This document shows positions 1-9,321 of a DNA stretch of 64,000 nucleotides, one piece after another. The DNA comes from Fulverythrobacter ferritrahens (GTDB lineage: Bacteria > Pseudomonadota > Alphaproteobacteria > Sphingomonadales > Sphingomonadaceae), in the NCBI RefSeq assembly GCF_020539485.1, contig NZ_JACDXU010000001.1:1302001-1366000 (forward strand), read 5' to 3'. Positions within the stretch are counted from its first letter, which is position 1; each line of letters begins with the position of its first letter. The notes below the pieces were generated by a model. The model searched no databases. It was not told where the DNA came from and saw nothing but the letters and a program-made list of their open reading frames with translations. The position numbers and the translations under genes were made by a program.

Positions 1-476
1 CCGCACTGGTCGAGCAATTGCTCGATCGTGCCTTCGGGCCGGGCAGGTTCGGCCGAACCGCCTACAAGGTGCGCGAGGGGATGGACTGGCTTCCGGGCCT
101 GAGCTTCGCTGCGCTGGACAGTGAAGGCCATCTGGTCGGCACGATCCAGGCCTGGCCGGTTGCCCTCACCGATCCGGAAGGGCGCGCCCATCCGATGCTG
201 ATGGTCGGCCCGGTGGCGGTGGTTCCGGAACGGCAGGGCGAAGGTTTCGGCCAGGCACTGATGCTGGCCATGCTCGGCGCACTGGATGACCGCGCGCCCC
301 TGCCGCAGGTGCTGATCGGCGATGCGGATTATTATGGCCGCTTCTTCGGCTTCAGCGCCGCGCCCACACGCGGCTGGACCGTCCCCGGCCCCTATGAGCA
401 GGACCGGCTGCTCGTGCGCGCGGCCAATCCCGCCGTGCTCCCCAAGGAAGGTACGCTCGGCCCTTGGCGGGGCTGA
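1..476 (+). CDS. GNAT-family N-acetyltransferase (5' end outside window)
   Basis: The reading frame is open to the left edge (first complete codon at base 3), so the N-terminus is missing; the TTG at 18 is not a convincing start. About 158 residues are visible. A GNAT fold is suggested by the central acetyl-CoA binding stretch VAVVPERQGEGFGQALM (the R/Q-x-x-G-x-G/A signature), preceded by the strand HLVGTIQAWPV and followed by a C-terminal YYGRFFGFS segment typical of YhbS-like N-acetyltransferases. The substrate cannot be told. It ends 22 bp before the Nudix gene and probably belongs to the same transcription unit. Confidence 0.82.
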   Translation, partial: ALVEQLLDRAFGPGRFGRTAYKVREGMDWLPGLSFAALDSEGHLVGTIQAWPVALTDPEGRAHPMLMVGPVAVVPERQGEGFGQALMLAMLGALDDRAPLPQVLIGDADYYGRFFGFSAAPTRGWTVPGPYEQDRLLVRAANPAVLPKEGTLGPWRG

Positions 477-498
477 TCAGTTCTGGCACGGCAGCGCG

Positions 499-1104
499 AT
501 GAGCCCGCTGTTCGATCGCCTCAAGATCATCTTCGACGAAGGCCACGGAGTGCAGCTTCCCGGCCTGCGGACCGATGCCGCCTTCGCCCCGCCGGGTGAA
601 GTGCGTCCGGCCGCAGTGATGATCGGCGTGACGGACAGGGCACAACCGGGCGTGCTCCTCACCCATCGCCCCCTGGGCATGCGCCAGCATGCGGGACAGG
701 TCGCCTTCCCCGGCGGCAAGCTCGATCCGGGCGAGGATGCGGTGATGGCCGCCCTTCGTGAAACGCATGAGGAACTGGGCATAAGCCCTTCTAATGTATC
801 GATTATCGGTGCCACGGATCGTTTTATCACGGGCACGGGATATGACATTACTCCGGTGATGGGCGTCCTCCCGCCGGACCTGCCGATCATCCCCAATCCC
901 GACGAAGTGTCGGACTGGTTCGAAGCTCCGCTGGAATTCGTGCTCGATCCGGCGAACCGTGTGCGCAAGCAGGCCGAATATCGCGGGCGGCTGCGCGAAT
1001 ATACCGAGATCGTCTGGGAGGGGCATCGCATCTGGGGCGTCACTGCCGCGATCATCGAAAATCTCTCGCAGCGCCTCGCCTGGGAAGGACTCATCCGTGG
1101 CTGA
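499..1104 (+). CDS. CoA pyrophosphatase (Nudix hydrolase, NudL-like)
   Basis: 201 residues from ATG 499. The frame is open further upstream, but that part overlaps the GNAT gene and is not protein-like. A complete Nudix box (G-x5-E-x7-RE-x-x-EE-x-G-I) runs GKLDPGE...RETHEELGI at residues 75-95. It is preceded by the UPF0035/CoA-pyrophosphatase signature LLTHRPLGMRQHAGQVAFPGG. The family cleaves CoA and its thioesters to phosphopantetheine and 3',5'-ADP with Mg/Mn; cytoplasmic. Its last 8 bases overlap the CCA-adding enzyme gene, so translational coupling is likely. Confidence 0.9.
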   Translation: MSPLFDRLKIIFDEGHGVQLPGLRTDAAFAPPGEVRPAAVMIGVTDRAQPGVLLTHRPLGMRQHAGQVAFPGGKLDPGEDAVMAALRETHEELGISPSNVSIIGATDRFITGTGYDITPVMGVLPPDLPIIPNPDEVSDWFEAPLEFVLDPANRVRKQAEYRGRLREYTEIVWEGHRIWGVTAAIIENLSQRLAWEGLIRG

Positions 1105-2287
1105 CTATCTCCCCCGCGCGCCCTGGACCCAGCGCGACGATCTGCACCGCATGGTGGATGCCCTGGGCAACGCGCCCGATGGCACCAGTCTCGCTCGCTG
1201 GGTCGGCGGCGCCGTGCGGGACGGGCTGCTGGGCGAAGATGCGGCAGATGTGGATTGCGCCACGCCGCTCAAGCCGCAGGATGTGATGGCGCGGCTGAAG
1301 CGCGCGGGGATTCGTACGGTTCCCACCGGGATCGACCATGGCACGGTCACGGCCCTGCTGCCCGGCGGCAAGGTGGAAATCACCACGCTGCGGCGCGATG
1401 TTTCAACGGACGGGCGCCGCGCCACGGTGGAATATGCCAGCGAATGGCGCGACGATGCCGCTCGCCGCGATTTCACCATCAACGCGCTCTATGCCGATCC
1501 CCGCACGCTGGAGATCTACGATTATTTCGGCGGGCTGGCCGACCTTGCTGTGCGCCGTGTGCGCTTTATCGGGGATGCCCGGCAGCGCATCCGCGAGGAC
1601 CATTTGCGCATCCTGCGCTATTATCGGTTCCAGGCGCGCTTCGGATCGGCGCTGGACAGCGAGGCTGAAGAAGCCTGCGCGGAACTCGCCGCCATGCTCA
1701 AGGGCCTCAGCCGCGAGCGTGTGGCGATGGAATTGCTCAATCTGCTCGGCCTGCCCGATCCATCGGACACGCTGCTGCGGATGGAACAGCGCGGCGTGCT
1801 GGGCGTGGTGTTACCCGAGGTGCAGCGCCCGGCGATCGAAGCCCTGCCCACGCTGATCGGGGCGGAACGGCAGGCCGGGCTTGCCCCACAGGCGATCCGC
1901 CGCATGGCCGCCCTGCTGCCCCTCTCCCCGCAGGTGGCGGAAGGCGTCGCAGCGCGGCTGCGCCTTTCGCGCGCACAGCGTGACCGGCTGGCCTGCGTGG
2001 CCGGCCGTCAGGCGGACGATGCGGCAAATCCGCTTGCCCTCGCCTATCGCTGCGGAACCGAATGCGCACAGGACCGGCTGCTCCTGTGCGGAGGCGATCC
2101 TGCCCCGCTCAGCGACTGGGAGATTCCCCAGCTTCCCCTCAAGGGTGGGGAGATCGTGCAGCGCGGAATCAAAGCCGGGCCCGAAGTGGCGCGAATCCTG
2201 CGCGCGGTGGAAGCACGCTGGATATCGGAAGGCTTTCCCGACCGGGAACGGGTACTCCGCCTTCTCGAAGCCGAATTGCCTGCCTGA
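1097..2287 (+). CDS. cca: CCA tRNA nucleotidyltransferase / poly(A) polymerase family
   Basis: 396 residues starting at GTG 1097, inside the end of the Nudix gene; the longer frame to 959 lies over that gene and is rejected. The class II nucleotidyltransferase signature RWVGGAVRDGLLG followed by ADVDCAT (the D-x-D metal pair) is at residues 34-54. The head domain RRDFTINALYADP and the linker RFIGDARQRIREDHLRILRYYRF follow. The family adds or repairs the 3'-CCA end of tRNA without a template. The Nudix-cca pair is the common alphaproteobacterial arrangement. The C-terminal half is the usual poorly conserved helical body and tail. Confidence 0.93.
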   Translation: MADYLPRAPWTQRDDLHRMVDALGNAPDGTSLARWVGGAVRDGLLGEDAADVDCATPLKPQDVMARLKRAGIRTVPTGIDHGTVTALLPGGKVEITTLRRDVSTDGRRATVEYASEWRDDAARRDFTINALYADPRTLEIYDYFGGLADLAVRRVRFIGDARQRIREDHLRILRYYRFQARFGSALDSEAEEACAELAAMLKGLSRERVAMELLNLLGLPDPSDTLLRMEQRGVLGVVLPEVQRPAIEALPTLIGAERQAGLAPQAIRRMAALLPLSPQVAEGVAARLRLSRAQRDRLACVAGRQADDAANPLALAYRCGTECAQDRLLLCGGDPAPLSDWEIPQLPLKGGEIVQRGIKAGPEVARILRAVEARWISEGFPDRERVLRLLEAELPA

Positions 2288-2569
2288 ACCTTGCCCTTCA
2301 GCCTGCTTCAGCCTCACTTCATCCCTGAATTGAGAGCTTTGGGCGTTGCCAACCGGCAGCTTTGATGGAAAGGTAAGGGCACATTTTCGCGTGCAATTTT
2401 GCTATCTTTCGATAACAAACCCGACCGCACCCGACATGGTTAGCCCCGTGGAGGGTTTCCTCGTCCCGCGATCTCGGCGGGCTCGCTATCCGGTTTCTTG
2501 CGTCTTGGCGCAGGGTCTGCCCGGTTCCTCCGGGCATTGAGTACGAATTGACAGATACGGAGTAAGTCA

Positions 2570-3319
2570 ATGAAGTTCACAAAAATGGTCGCAGCTTCGT
2601 TGCTTGCCTTTGCAAGCATTCCCGCCGCTGCGCAGAGCGATGTGGGCCTTGCCGTGGGCGCAACCGTCTATGGCTCCGATGCCGGTGAAGTCGGCAAGAT
2701 CGTGGAAGTGGGTGACGGCTACGTCATCGTCGATACCGGCACGCATAAGGCAACCCTGCCCAATTCCTCCTTCGGCAAGGGCGCCAAGGGCCCGCTGATC
2801 GGCCTGACCAAGGCCGGGCTCGATGAATTCGTGGCCAAGGCCAATGCCGAAGCCGCTGCCAAGCTGGCCGCTGTGCTGAAGCCTCAGGCCGCTATTCAGG
2901 GCGCCGCCGGCGGCGATCTGGGCACCGTCAAGTCGATCGAAGCCGATGGCACCGTTGTGGTGACCTACAAGGGCATCGACACCGCGTTCCCCAAGGATCA
3001 GTTCTACGCCAACGAAGCCGGCCAGCTTGCCCTGCCCTTCACTGCCGAACAGCTCGACCAGGCGCTTGCCCCGCAATTCGAAGCCGCAGGCAAGGCCAAG
3101 GCTGCGCTTGAAGCCGCGCTGACCGCGGGCAAGACTGTCAAGACTTCGGACGGTGTGGAAGTCGGCACCATTCGCGAGCTGGACGCCCAGGGCAATGTGG
3201 TGATCGACCGTTCCGCAGGCCCGATTACGCTGCCCAAGAATCTCTTTACCGCCGATGCCGCAGGCAACCCGGCTCTGCTGATCGACAAGGCCGCGCTCGA
3301 CGCTGCCACTGCAGGCTAG
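2570..3319 (+). CDS. Secreted protein with three PRC/KOW-like beta modules
   Basis: 249 residues; RBS GGAG lies 7 bases before ATG 2570. A clear Sec signal peptide (MKFTKMVAASLLAFASIPAAAQS) predicts export. The mature part holds three copies of one module: a Gly-rich beta stretch of the form G-x-V-x(7-9)-V-G-x-I-x-E-x-x-x-G-x-V-V-V-D, then L/F-P-K/N-x-x-F, then a helical Ala/Lys-rich linker. They begin near residues 30, 120 and 187. I do not recognise a named family. The pattern resembles small beta-barrel (PRC/KOW-like) repeats. It is monocistronic, with about 280 bp of leader and its own terminator. Function unknown; periplasmic. Confidence 0.8.
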   Translation: MKFTKMVAASLLAFASIPAAAQSDVGLAVGATVYGSDAGEVGKIVEVGDGYVIVDTGTHKATLPNSSFGKGAKGPLIGLTKAGLDEFVAKANAEAAAKLAAVLKPQAAIQGAAGGDLGTVKSIEADGTVVVTYKGIDTAFPKDQFYANEAGQLALPFTAEQLDQALAPQFEAAGKAKAALEAALTAGKTVKTSDGVEVGTIRELDAQGNVVIDRSAGPITLPKNLFTADAAGNPALLIDKAALDAATAG

Positions 3320-3344
3320 ATTTCCCGCTGACAGCGACGGGACA

Positions 3345-3377
3345 GGCCGGGCGCGAGCAATCGCACCCGGCCTTTTT
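3345..3377 (+). terminator. Intrinsic terminator of the secreted repeat protein
   Basis: A 12-bp stem (GGCCGGGCGCGA against TCGCACCCGGCC, one mismatch) with a GCAA tetraloop is followed directly by TTTTT, 25 bp after the stop codon. Confidence 0.85.
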
Positions 3378-3460
3378 CGTGCCTTTGATCCACCTCTACG
3401 CCCGCTCAGGACGAGCGGAGGCTGGGGATTCCGCGACCAGGTCGCGCCCCGACCATCCCG

Positions 3461-5746
3461 TCAGAACTTGTTGTCGCGCGGGAAGCCCGTGGGCGGCAGG
3501 CGGCCAGCCGCGCCGCGCGCCACTTTCCACATGCGGATGTCCTTTTCCGTGCGGGTGCGGCCCGTTTCGCCGCCCATTGTCCAGCTGAGGCCATCCTCCA
3601 GCTTGAAAGTCACCGCATCGGACATACCGCCATCGCGATAGCGTTGCAGCTGCACGCCCTGCCCGCGACCCATCACAGGCACTTCCTGCAAGTGGAACAC
3701 GATCAGCTTGCGGTTCTCGCCCACCACGGCGATGTGATCGTCTTCCTCCGCGATGGGGCGGACCACGCTGAGCTTCACCTTGTCCTTGACGTTCACCACC
3801 TGCCGGCCCTTGCGGGTTTCGGCCAGAAGCTCGTCCATCTCGGCGGCGAAGCCCTTGCCGTTCGTGGCGGCGAGCAGCAGCTTGCCCTTGGGCTTGTAGG
3901 CCAGCGCGGCCACGATCCCGGCGTCGGCCTCTATATCCACCATGGTGCGGATCGGCTCGCCAAAGCCGCGTGCGCCGGGCAGCTTGTCAGCCCCCAGAGT
4001 GTAGAAGCGGCCATTATCGGCGGCGATCAGCAATTTGTCGGTCGTCTGGCAATGGAGCGCGAAGGCCGGGCCATCGCCATCCTTGAACTTCCATTCCTGA
4101 TCGAGCGGCACATGGCCCCTGGCCGCGCGAATCCAGCCCTTGGCCGAAAGGATTACCGTCACCGGTTCCTTTTCAATCATGGCATCCATGGTGAATTCCA
4201 CGGTGGGCGCGGCTTCCGCGATGGTGGTGCGGCGGCGGCCGAGGACGGTATCTTCCGCATATTCCTTGCGCAGCGCCCTGAGATCGCGGGTCAGGCGGGT
4301 GCGCTGGCGGTCGGGCGAGCCGAGGAGCTTTTCCAGTTCGTCCCGCTCGGCCAGCAGATCGGCATGTTCCTGCCGCAGCTCCATTTCCTCCAGCTTGCGC
4401 AGGCTGCGCAGGCGCATGTTGAGGATGGCTTCGGCCTGCCGGTCAGTCAGGTTGAATTCGGCCATCATCACGGCCTTGGGCTCATCCTCGGTGCGGATGA
4501 TCTCGATCACGCGGTCGAGATTGAGGAAGGCGATGATGTAGCCTTCCACCAGTTCCAGCCGGGCGGCGATGCGCTCCAGCCGATGCTGGGTGCGGCGCTG
4601 CAGGATGTCGATCTGGCTGGTGATCCAGTTGCCCAGCAATTCCTTCAGCCCCATCACCATCGGCGTGCGGGTGGCATCCAGCACGTTGAGATTCAGGCTA
4701 AAACGGCTTTCCAGATCGGTCAGCTTGTAGAGCGATTCCTTGAGCAATTCCGGGTCGATATTGCGGCTCTTGGGCACCAGCACGATGCGGATCTGTTCGT
4801 CGCTCTCATCACGCACATCTTCCAGGATCGGCAGCTTGCGGTCGGCGATCAGCTGGGCGATCTGTTCGATCAGCTTGCCCTTCTGGACCATGTAGGGGAT
4901 CTCGGAGATGACGAGCTGATATTGCCCGCCGCCCAGCCGCTCGATCCCCGCGTCGCGATCCGCCTCTTCCTTCGCCTCGGCCGCATGGAAGCGCCCCCGC
5001 ACGCGGAAGGCGCCGCGCCCGGTTTCATAGGCGTGGGAAATCGCCGCCGGGCTGTCCACGATCACGCCGCCGGTCGCGAAATCCGGCCCGTGGAACAGTT
5101 CCATCAGCCGCGCATGTTCGACATGCTGATTGCCGATCAGTTCCAGCGTGGCGTCGATGATCTCGGCAACATTGTGGCTGGGGATGGAAGTGGCCATGCC
5201 CACGGCAATGCCGGTGGCGCCATTGGCCAGCAGATTGGGGAAAAGACCTGGAAAGATTTCAGGCTCTTCTTCCTCATTGTTGTAAGTCGGGATGAAGTCG
5301 ACAGTGCCTTCGTCCAGCCCGTCCATCAGCTGCATGGCCGTGCGGGTCAGGCGCGCTTCGGTGTAGCGATAGGCAGCGGCATTATCGCCGTCGATATTGC
5401 CGAAATTGCCCTGCCCTTCCACCAGCGGGTAACGCAGCGAGAAATCCTGCGCGAGGCGGACCATCGCGTCATAGACGGCCGCGTCGCCATGCGGGTGATA
5501 TTTGCCGATCACGTCGCCCACCACGCGGCTGGACTTCTTGAAGGCATTGGCGGGATCGAGCTTCAGCGCCCGCATCGCCCACAGCAGGCGGCGGTGGACC
5601 GGCTTCAGCCCGTCGCGCAGATCGGGCAGCGACCGGGCAGTGATGGTGGAGAGCGCATAGACGAGGTAGCGCTCCGACAATGCGGAATCGAACGGGGCAT
5701 CGACGATCGCATCGAATGCGTCATCTTCATCGGTCGTGGTGGCCAT
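3461..5746 (-). CDS. parC: DNA topoisomerase IV subunit A
   Basis: 761 residues, full length for alphaproteobacterial ParC. It opens with the GyrA/ParC core ([31 protein letters not shown]); the QRDR-equivalent [12 protein letters not shown] is at residues 84-95 and the active-site Tyr128 is in AYRYTEARL. The C-terminal half contains the degenerate ParC beta-pinwheel rather than the GyrA-box type repeats, which favours ParC over GyrA. With ParE the enzyme decatenates daughter chromosomes using ATP. The residue equivalent to the quinolone-contact Ser83 of E. coli GyrA is Ala89. ATG at 5746 is the natural start. A very long open frame on the opposite strand (3644-5782) is a GC-rich shadow. Confidence 0.95.
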   Translation of the reverse strand: MATTTDEDDAFDAIVDAPFDSALSERYLVYALSTITARSLPDLRDGLKPVHRRLLWAMRALKLDPANAFKKSSRVVGDVIGKYHPHGDAAVYDAMVRLAQDFSLRYPLVEGQGNFGNIDGDNAAAYRYTEARLTRTAMQLMDGLDEGTVDFIPTYNNEEEEPEIFPGLFPNLLANGATGIAVGMATSIPSHNVAEIIDATLELIGNQHVEHARLMELFHGPDFATGGVIVDSPAAISHAYETGRGAFRVRGRFHAAEAKEEADRDAGIERLGGGQYQLVISEIPYMVQKGKLIEQIAQLIADRKLPILEDVRDESDEQIRIVLVPKSRNIDPELLKESLYKLTDLESRFSLNLNVLDATRTPMVMGLKELLGNWITSQIDILQRRTQHRLERIAARLELVEGYIIAFLNLDRVIEIIRTEDEPKAVMMAEFNLTDRQAEAILNMRLRSLRKLEEMELRQEHADLLAERDELEKLLGSPDRQRTRLTRDLRALRKEYAEDTVLGRRRTTIAEAAPTVEFTMDAMIEKEPVTVILSAKGWIRAARGHVPLDQEWKFKDGDGPAFALHCQTTDKLLIAADNGRFYTLGADKLPGARGFGEPIRTMVDIEADAGIVAALAYKPKGKLLLAATNGKGFAAEMDELLAETRKGRQVVNVKDKVKLSVVRPIAEEDDHIAVVGENRKLIVFHLQEVPVMGRGQGVQLQRYRDGGMSDAVTFKLEDGLSWTMGGETGRTRTEKDIRMWKVARGAAGRLPPTGFPRDNKF

Positions 5747-5822
5747 GACGCAGCCCTAACACCCCGAAGGCGGGCGCTCTAGCAAGCTTGTGCGGGAATC
5801 CACATTATCGACGGCTAAATAT

Positions 5823-5914
5823 CGTCATTGCGAGGAGGCGAAGCCGACGCGGCGATCCAGAGCCCCGCGCGTTGGTTTCTGGATTGCTTCGCGGCCTTGC
5901 CACTCGCAATGACC
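5823..5914. repeat. Dispersed palindromic repeat, family with GTCATTGCGA ends
   Basis: Inverted ends GTCATTGCGA (5824-5833) and TCGCAATGAC (5904-5913), with an inner pair GATCCAG / CTGGATT; about 92 bp between parC and the ferredoxin gene. It resembles the non-autonomous palindromic repeats common in Alphaproteobacteria and can fold into a long hairpin in either orientation. Confidence 0.8.
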
Positions 5915-5921
5915 AGTTTCC

Positions 5922-6254
5922 TCAATAACCCTGCGCGTCCCGGCTTTCTCGGGGGATGCGCACGGTCAACCCCTCCAGTTCGGGCGTCAGCACGATCTGG
6001 CACGACAGGCGGCTGGTGCGTTCCACAGCGGCGGCGAGGTCGAGCATGTCTTCCTCGTCGTCGCTGGCGGGCTTGAGCCGGGCGAACCAGTCCTTCTCCA
6101 CGATCACATGGCAGGTGGAACAGGCCATCTGCCCTTCGCACGTGCCCTCCAGCGGCATGCCGGCGGCCTGCCCGGCCTCCAGCAGCGAAGTGCCTTCGGC
6201 CCCTTCCGCATCGACCCGGTTGCCTTCGGTGGTGACGAATGTGACCTTGACCAT
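5922..6254 (-). CDS. Adrenodoxin-type [2Fe-2S] ferredoxin
   Basis: 110 residues from ATG 6254, 2 bp after the desulfurase stop; a TTG two codons upstream overlaps that gene and is less likely. The cysteine ligands Cys39, Cys45, Cys48 (C-x5-C-x2-C in TCEGQMACSTCH) and Cys85 (RLSCQ) give the vertebrate-type/ISC ferredoxin pattern. The family is a soluble electron carrier for iron-sulfur assembly or for P450/oxygenase systems. Its position directly behind a cysteine desulfurase suggests the assembly role (inference). Confidence 0.92.
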   Translation of the reverse strand: MVKVTFVTTEGNRVDAEGAEGTSLLEAGQAAGMPLEGTCEGQMACSTCHVIVEKDWFARLKPASDDEEDMLDLAAAVERTSRLSCQIVLTPELEGLTVRIPRESRDAQGY

Positions 6255-6256
6255 GT

Positions 6257-7342
6257 TCAATCCTGCGCTTCGGCGGCCCGGCTGATTTTCCCGGCTGCCT
6301 CCTCAATCTCTTGCAGCGTCGTATAGCGCCCGAACCCGATCCGGATCGAGCTTTTTGCCTGCCCATCGGAAAGGCCCAGCGCGCGCAGCACATGGCTGGG
6401 GCGGCCCGAGCCCGAGGCGCAGGCAGAACCGGCGGAAAAGCAGACATCCCGCAGGTCCGACATCAGGCGGGCCACATCCAGCCCGTCGCGCCTGATATTG
6501 AGGTTGCCCTTCCAGCGGGCATCCGCGCTGCCGTTGAGCGTCCAGCCTGCCAAGAGTTCGCTCGCCCGCGCCCACAAGGCGCCGACATGGGCGGCATCGG
6601 CCTCCATCCGCTCCTTCGCCAGCTTGGCCGCAGCGCCGAAACCGGCACAGAGCGCAGGGCTGAGCGTGCCGGAACGCAGGCCCTGTTCCTGCCCGCCGCC
6701 ATGCATTTGCGGATCGAGCGAAATCCCGTCGCGCACCCACAGCGCCCCGATCCCCTTGGGGCCATAGAGCTTGTGCGCAGACAAGGCGATCAGGTCGGCA
6801 TTGGCAGGCGCGGCAAGCTTGCCCGCACCCTGCACCGCATCGCACAGGAACAGCGCGCCTGCCGCATGGGCCGCATCGGCCAGCGCCTCCACCGGCTGGA
6901 TCGTGCCGATTTCATTATTGACCTGCATGATTGCGAGAAGCCCCAGCCCCTGCGGCAAGGGGATATCGGTGCTGACCAACCCCTCGCGATCCACTGGAAG
7001 GATATGCACCGGATGAGTGCTTCGCATTGCCTCGGCGCAATCGAGCACCGCCGCATGTTCGATGGCGCTAGCCGCAATCGCGCCGCCCTGCGAAGTGCCC
7101 TTGATTGCCAGATTGATCGCCTCGGTCGCGCCGGAAGTGAAGATCACGCGCCCGCCCGGCGGCAGCAGTGCTGCCACCTGTTCGCGCGCAACTTCCACTG
7201 CGGCGGCCGCCATCCTGCCCATGCGGTGCGGCGAATGGGGATTGCCGAAGCCCATCGTCTCCGGCCCGCCCAGCCACGGCAGCATCGCGTCCCGCGCCTC
7301 GGGCGCAAGCGGCGTGGTGGCCTGATAGTCGAGATAGATCAT
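6257..7342 (-). CDS. Cysteine desulfurase (IscS/NifS family), copy 1
   Basis: 361 residues, starting MIYLDYQATTP as in many NifS/IscS proteins. The PLP lysine is Lys191 in ALSAHKLYGPKG; the cofactor-binding His is in AIEHAAVL; the mobile-loop cysteine that carries the persulfide is Cys308 in SAGSACASGSGRPSHV. The enzyme converts L-cysteine to alanine and enzyme-bound sulfane sulfur. It is followed 2 bp later by the ferredoxin and preceded on the same strand by a second, divergent desulfurase across a gap holding a palindromic repeat. It is shorter than E. coli IscS (404), as usual for this branch. Confidence 0.93.
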   Translation of the reverse strand: MIYLDYQATTPLAPEARDAMLPWLGGPETMGFGNPHSPHRMGRMAAAAVEVAREQVAALLPPGGRVIFTSGATEAINLAIKGTSQGGAIAASAIEHAAVLDCAEAMRSTHPVHILPVDREGLVSTDIPLPQGLGLLAIMQVNNEIGTIQPVEALADAAHAAGALFLCDAVQGAGKLAAPANADLIALSAHKLYGPKGIGALWVRDGISLDPQMHGGGQEQGLRSGTLSPALCAGFGAAAKLAKERMEADAAHVGALWARASELLAGWTLNGSADARWKGNLNIRRDGLDVARLMSDLRDVCFSAGSACASGSGRPSHVLRALGLSDGQAKSSIRIGFGRYTTLQEIEEAAGKISRAAEAQD

Positions 7343-7373
7343 GGCGCTGCCTTAACCACCGACGGAAAATCAA

Positions 7374-7464
7374 CGTCATGCTGAACTCGCTTCAGCATCC
7401 ATCGCGCCTTCGGGCAGGCCGGTTTATGAGGAGGAATGGCCCCTGAAACAAGTTCAGGGTGACG
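7374..7464. repeat. Dispersed palindromic repeat, family with CGTCATGCTGAAC ends
   Basis: Left arm CGTCATGCTGAACTCGCTTC and right arm CCTGAAACAAGTTCAGGGTG plus ACG form an inverted repeat of about 91 bp between the two desulfurase genes. A second copy of the same family lies at 43753-43843 with nearly the same arms. Confidence 0.85.
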
Positions 7465-7479
7465 GGCAGAAAGTTCATC

Positions 7480-8511
7480 CTACCGCCCGCCCGCCACAGC
7501 ACGCCACTGATCGATAAAGGCCCGCACATCCGCCTCGCTCGTCTCGCGCCCGATACTCACGCGGATCACTTCCCCCGGATCAGCATAGTCCATCGCGGAA
7601 AGGACGTGGCTGACCTTGAGGCTGCCGGAAGAGCACGCACTGCCCGCCGAAACCGCGAAGCCTGCCGCATCGAAGCGGATCAGCTGGGCATTGGCCGACA
7701 TGCCCGGCATGCGATAGGCGGCGATGGAGGGCACGCGCGCAGTTTCCTCGCACAGCAGTTCCCCGCCCGCCTCGGCAATCGCCTCATCCAGCAAGGCGCG
7801 CAGGCGCACAGCTTCATCCAGCCAGCCGCGATCCGCTTCCAGCGCGGCGACCATCGCCATGGCGCCGGGCAGGTTCTCCGTCCCGCCGCGATAGCCTCGC
7901 TCCTGGCCGCCGGTTGGCTTGAGCAATGCCCAGTCGCGCACCAGCAGGGCGCCGATGCCGATGGGTCCGCCGAATTTGTGAGCCGACAGCGCAATCAGAT
8001 CCGCATCCGGCAGGGCCAGCTTTCCCGCCCCCTGCGCGCAATCGGCCAGCAGCACCCCTCCCGCACCGCGCACGGCCTCGGCCACGGCGCCGAGCGGCTG
8101 GATCACGCCCGTTTCGCTATTGGCCTGCTGCACCGCCACCAGCCCCGGCAGCGCGCAATCGGCGGGATTCACCAGCCCCAGCGCATCCACCGGCAGGCGC
8201 TTCGTATCACCGGCATGGCGCAGCACGGATTCATGCTCCACCGCGCTCACCGCCAGCAACGGAGCCTGTGCGCGGGTCAGCGCGATAGCCAGCGCCTCGC
8301 TGGCGCCGGAAGTGAACACCACTTCCCCTTCCCAGCCGAGCGAGACCCTGATGCGGGCGCGTGCATCCTCCAGCGCGGCCCGCGCCTTACGGCCTTCCGC
8401 ATGGGGGCTGGAAGGATTGGCCCAGATGGCAAAGCCCTGCCGCATTGCCTCCCCCGCTTCCGGCAAAAGCGGAGTGGTCGCGGCGAAATCGAGATAAATC
8501 CGGTCTGTCAT
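7480..8511 (-). CDS. Cysteine desulfurase (IscS/NifS family), copy 2
   Basis: 343 residues from ATG 8511 (MTDRIYLDFAATTP). The open frame extends 22 codons further, but those residues do not match the family N-terminus. PLP lysine Lys179 is in ALSAHKFGGP; the catalytic loop Cys294 is in SAGSACSSGSLKVSHV; the cofactor-contact His is in AVEHESVL. All key residues are intact, so it should be active. It differs from the downstream copy throughout (for example FAATTPLLPEAG against YQATTPLAPEAR), so the pair is an old duplication. It is divergent from the alpha/beta hydrolase gene. Confidence 0.92.
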   Translation of the reverse strand: MTDRIYLDFAATTPLLPEAGEAMRQGFAIWANPSSPHAEGRKARAALEDARARIRVSLGWEGEVVFTSGASEALAIALTRAQAPLLAVSAVEHESVLRHAGDTKRLPVDALGLVNPADCALPGLVAVQQANSETGVIQPLGAVAEAVRGAGGVLLADCAQGAGKLALPDADLIALSAHKFGGPIGIGALLVRDWALLKPTGGQERGYRGGTENLPGAMAMVAALEADRGWLDEAVRLRALLDEAIAEAGGELLCEETARVPSIAAYRMPGMSANAQLIRFDAAGFAVSAGSACSSGSLKVSHVLSAMDYADPGEVIRVSIGRETSEADVRAFIDQWRAVAGGR

Positions 8512-8639
8512 CAACGGCATTCTGGGGACTTTTGCTGGCTTTCGGCGCTGGGTAATTGCGAAAATCGCACTCGTCACTATATAGCCAGCAACTTCCTGCG
8601 CGCCAGCCGCGCACTCACCCGTTATTTCGAGAGCCGATC

Positions 8640-9296
8640 ATGCCTGCTGTCATTTTTCCCGGCCCCGAAGGCCGCCTCGAAGGCCGCTTCCAGCCCGCCC
8701 CGCGCCCGCGCGCGCCGGTGGCGATGATCCTGCACCCGCATGCTCAGGCGGGCGGGACGATGAACGACCGCATCACGCAGCGCCTTTACAAGACCTTCGT
8801 GGATCGGGGCTTTGCCACCCTGCGCTTCAATTTCCGCGGCGTGGGCCGCAGCCAGGGCAGCTTCGACAATGGCGTGGGCGAACTCAGCGACGCGGCCGCC
8901 GCGCTTGACTGGGTGCAGTCCATCCATCCCGAGGCGCAGACCACCTGGATCGCGGGCGTCAGCTTCGGCGCGCTGATCGGCATGCAATTGCTGATGCGTC
9001 GCCCGGAAATCCGGGGCTTCATCTCGGTCGCCCCGCCGGCCAATATGTATGACTTCTCGTTCCTGGCTCCCTGCCCGGCCAGCGGGTTGATCGTGCAGGG
9101 CGCCGCCGATACGGTGGTGCAGCCGCAGGCCGTGCAGAAGCTGGTCGACAAGCTGCGCACGCAGAAGCACATCACCATCCATCATGAGGAAATCCCCCGG
9201 GCCAACCACTTCTTCGAACATGAGATGGAGGATCTGATGGGCTCGGTGGACAAATATCTCGACTTCCGTCTCTCGCCGGATTGCCCGATCCGCTAA
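8640..9296 (+). CDS. Alpha/beta hydrolase (dienelactone hydrolase-like)
   Basis: 218 residues from ATG 8640; the upstream extension to 8556 lies in the divergent promoter region and is not protein-like. Catalytic features are the nucleophile elbow GVSFGA (Ser), the acid in GAADTVVQP and the C-terminal His in RANHFFEHE; oxyanion-type HPHAQAGGTM is near residues 31-40. Together this is the signature of the compact YqiA/CocE-like hydrolases that sphingomonads keep next to iron-sulfur genes. The substrate is unknown. Confidence 0.88.
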   Translation: MPAVIFPGPEGRLEGRFQPAPRPRAPVAMILHPHAQAGGTMNDRITQRLYKTFVDRGFATLRFNFRGVGRSQGSFDNGVGELSDAAAALDWVQSIHPEAQTTWIAGVSFGALIGMQLLMRRPEIRGFISVAPPANMYDFSFLAPCPASGLIVQGAADTVVQPQAVQKLVDKLRTQKHITIHHEEIPRANHFFEHEMEDLMGSVDKYLDFRLSPDCPIR

Positions 9297-9321
9297 GGCT
9301 GAGGAAATCGACGACATTCAG

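Noticed and set aside
3644-5782. 712-codon open frame opposite parC
   Set aside because: Exact shadow of a conserved gene in GC-rich DNA; low-complexity, His/Gln-rich product without domains.
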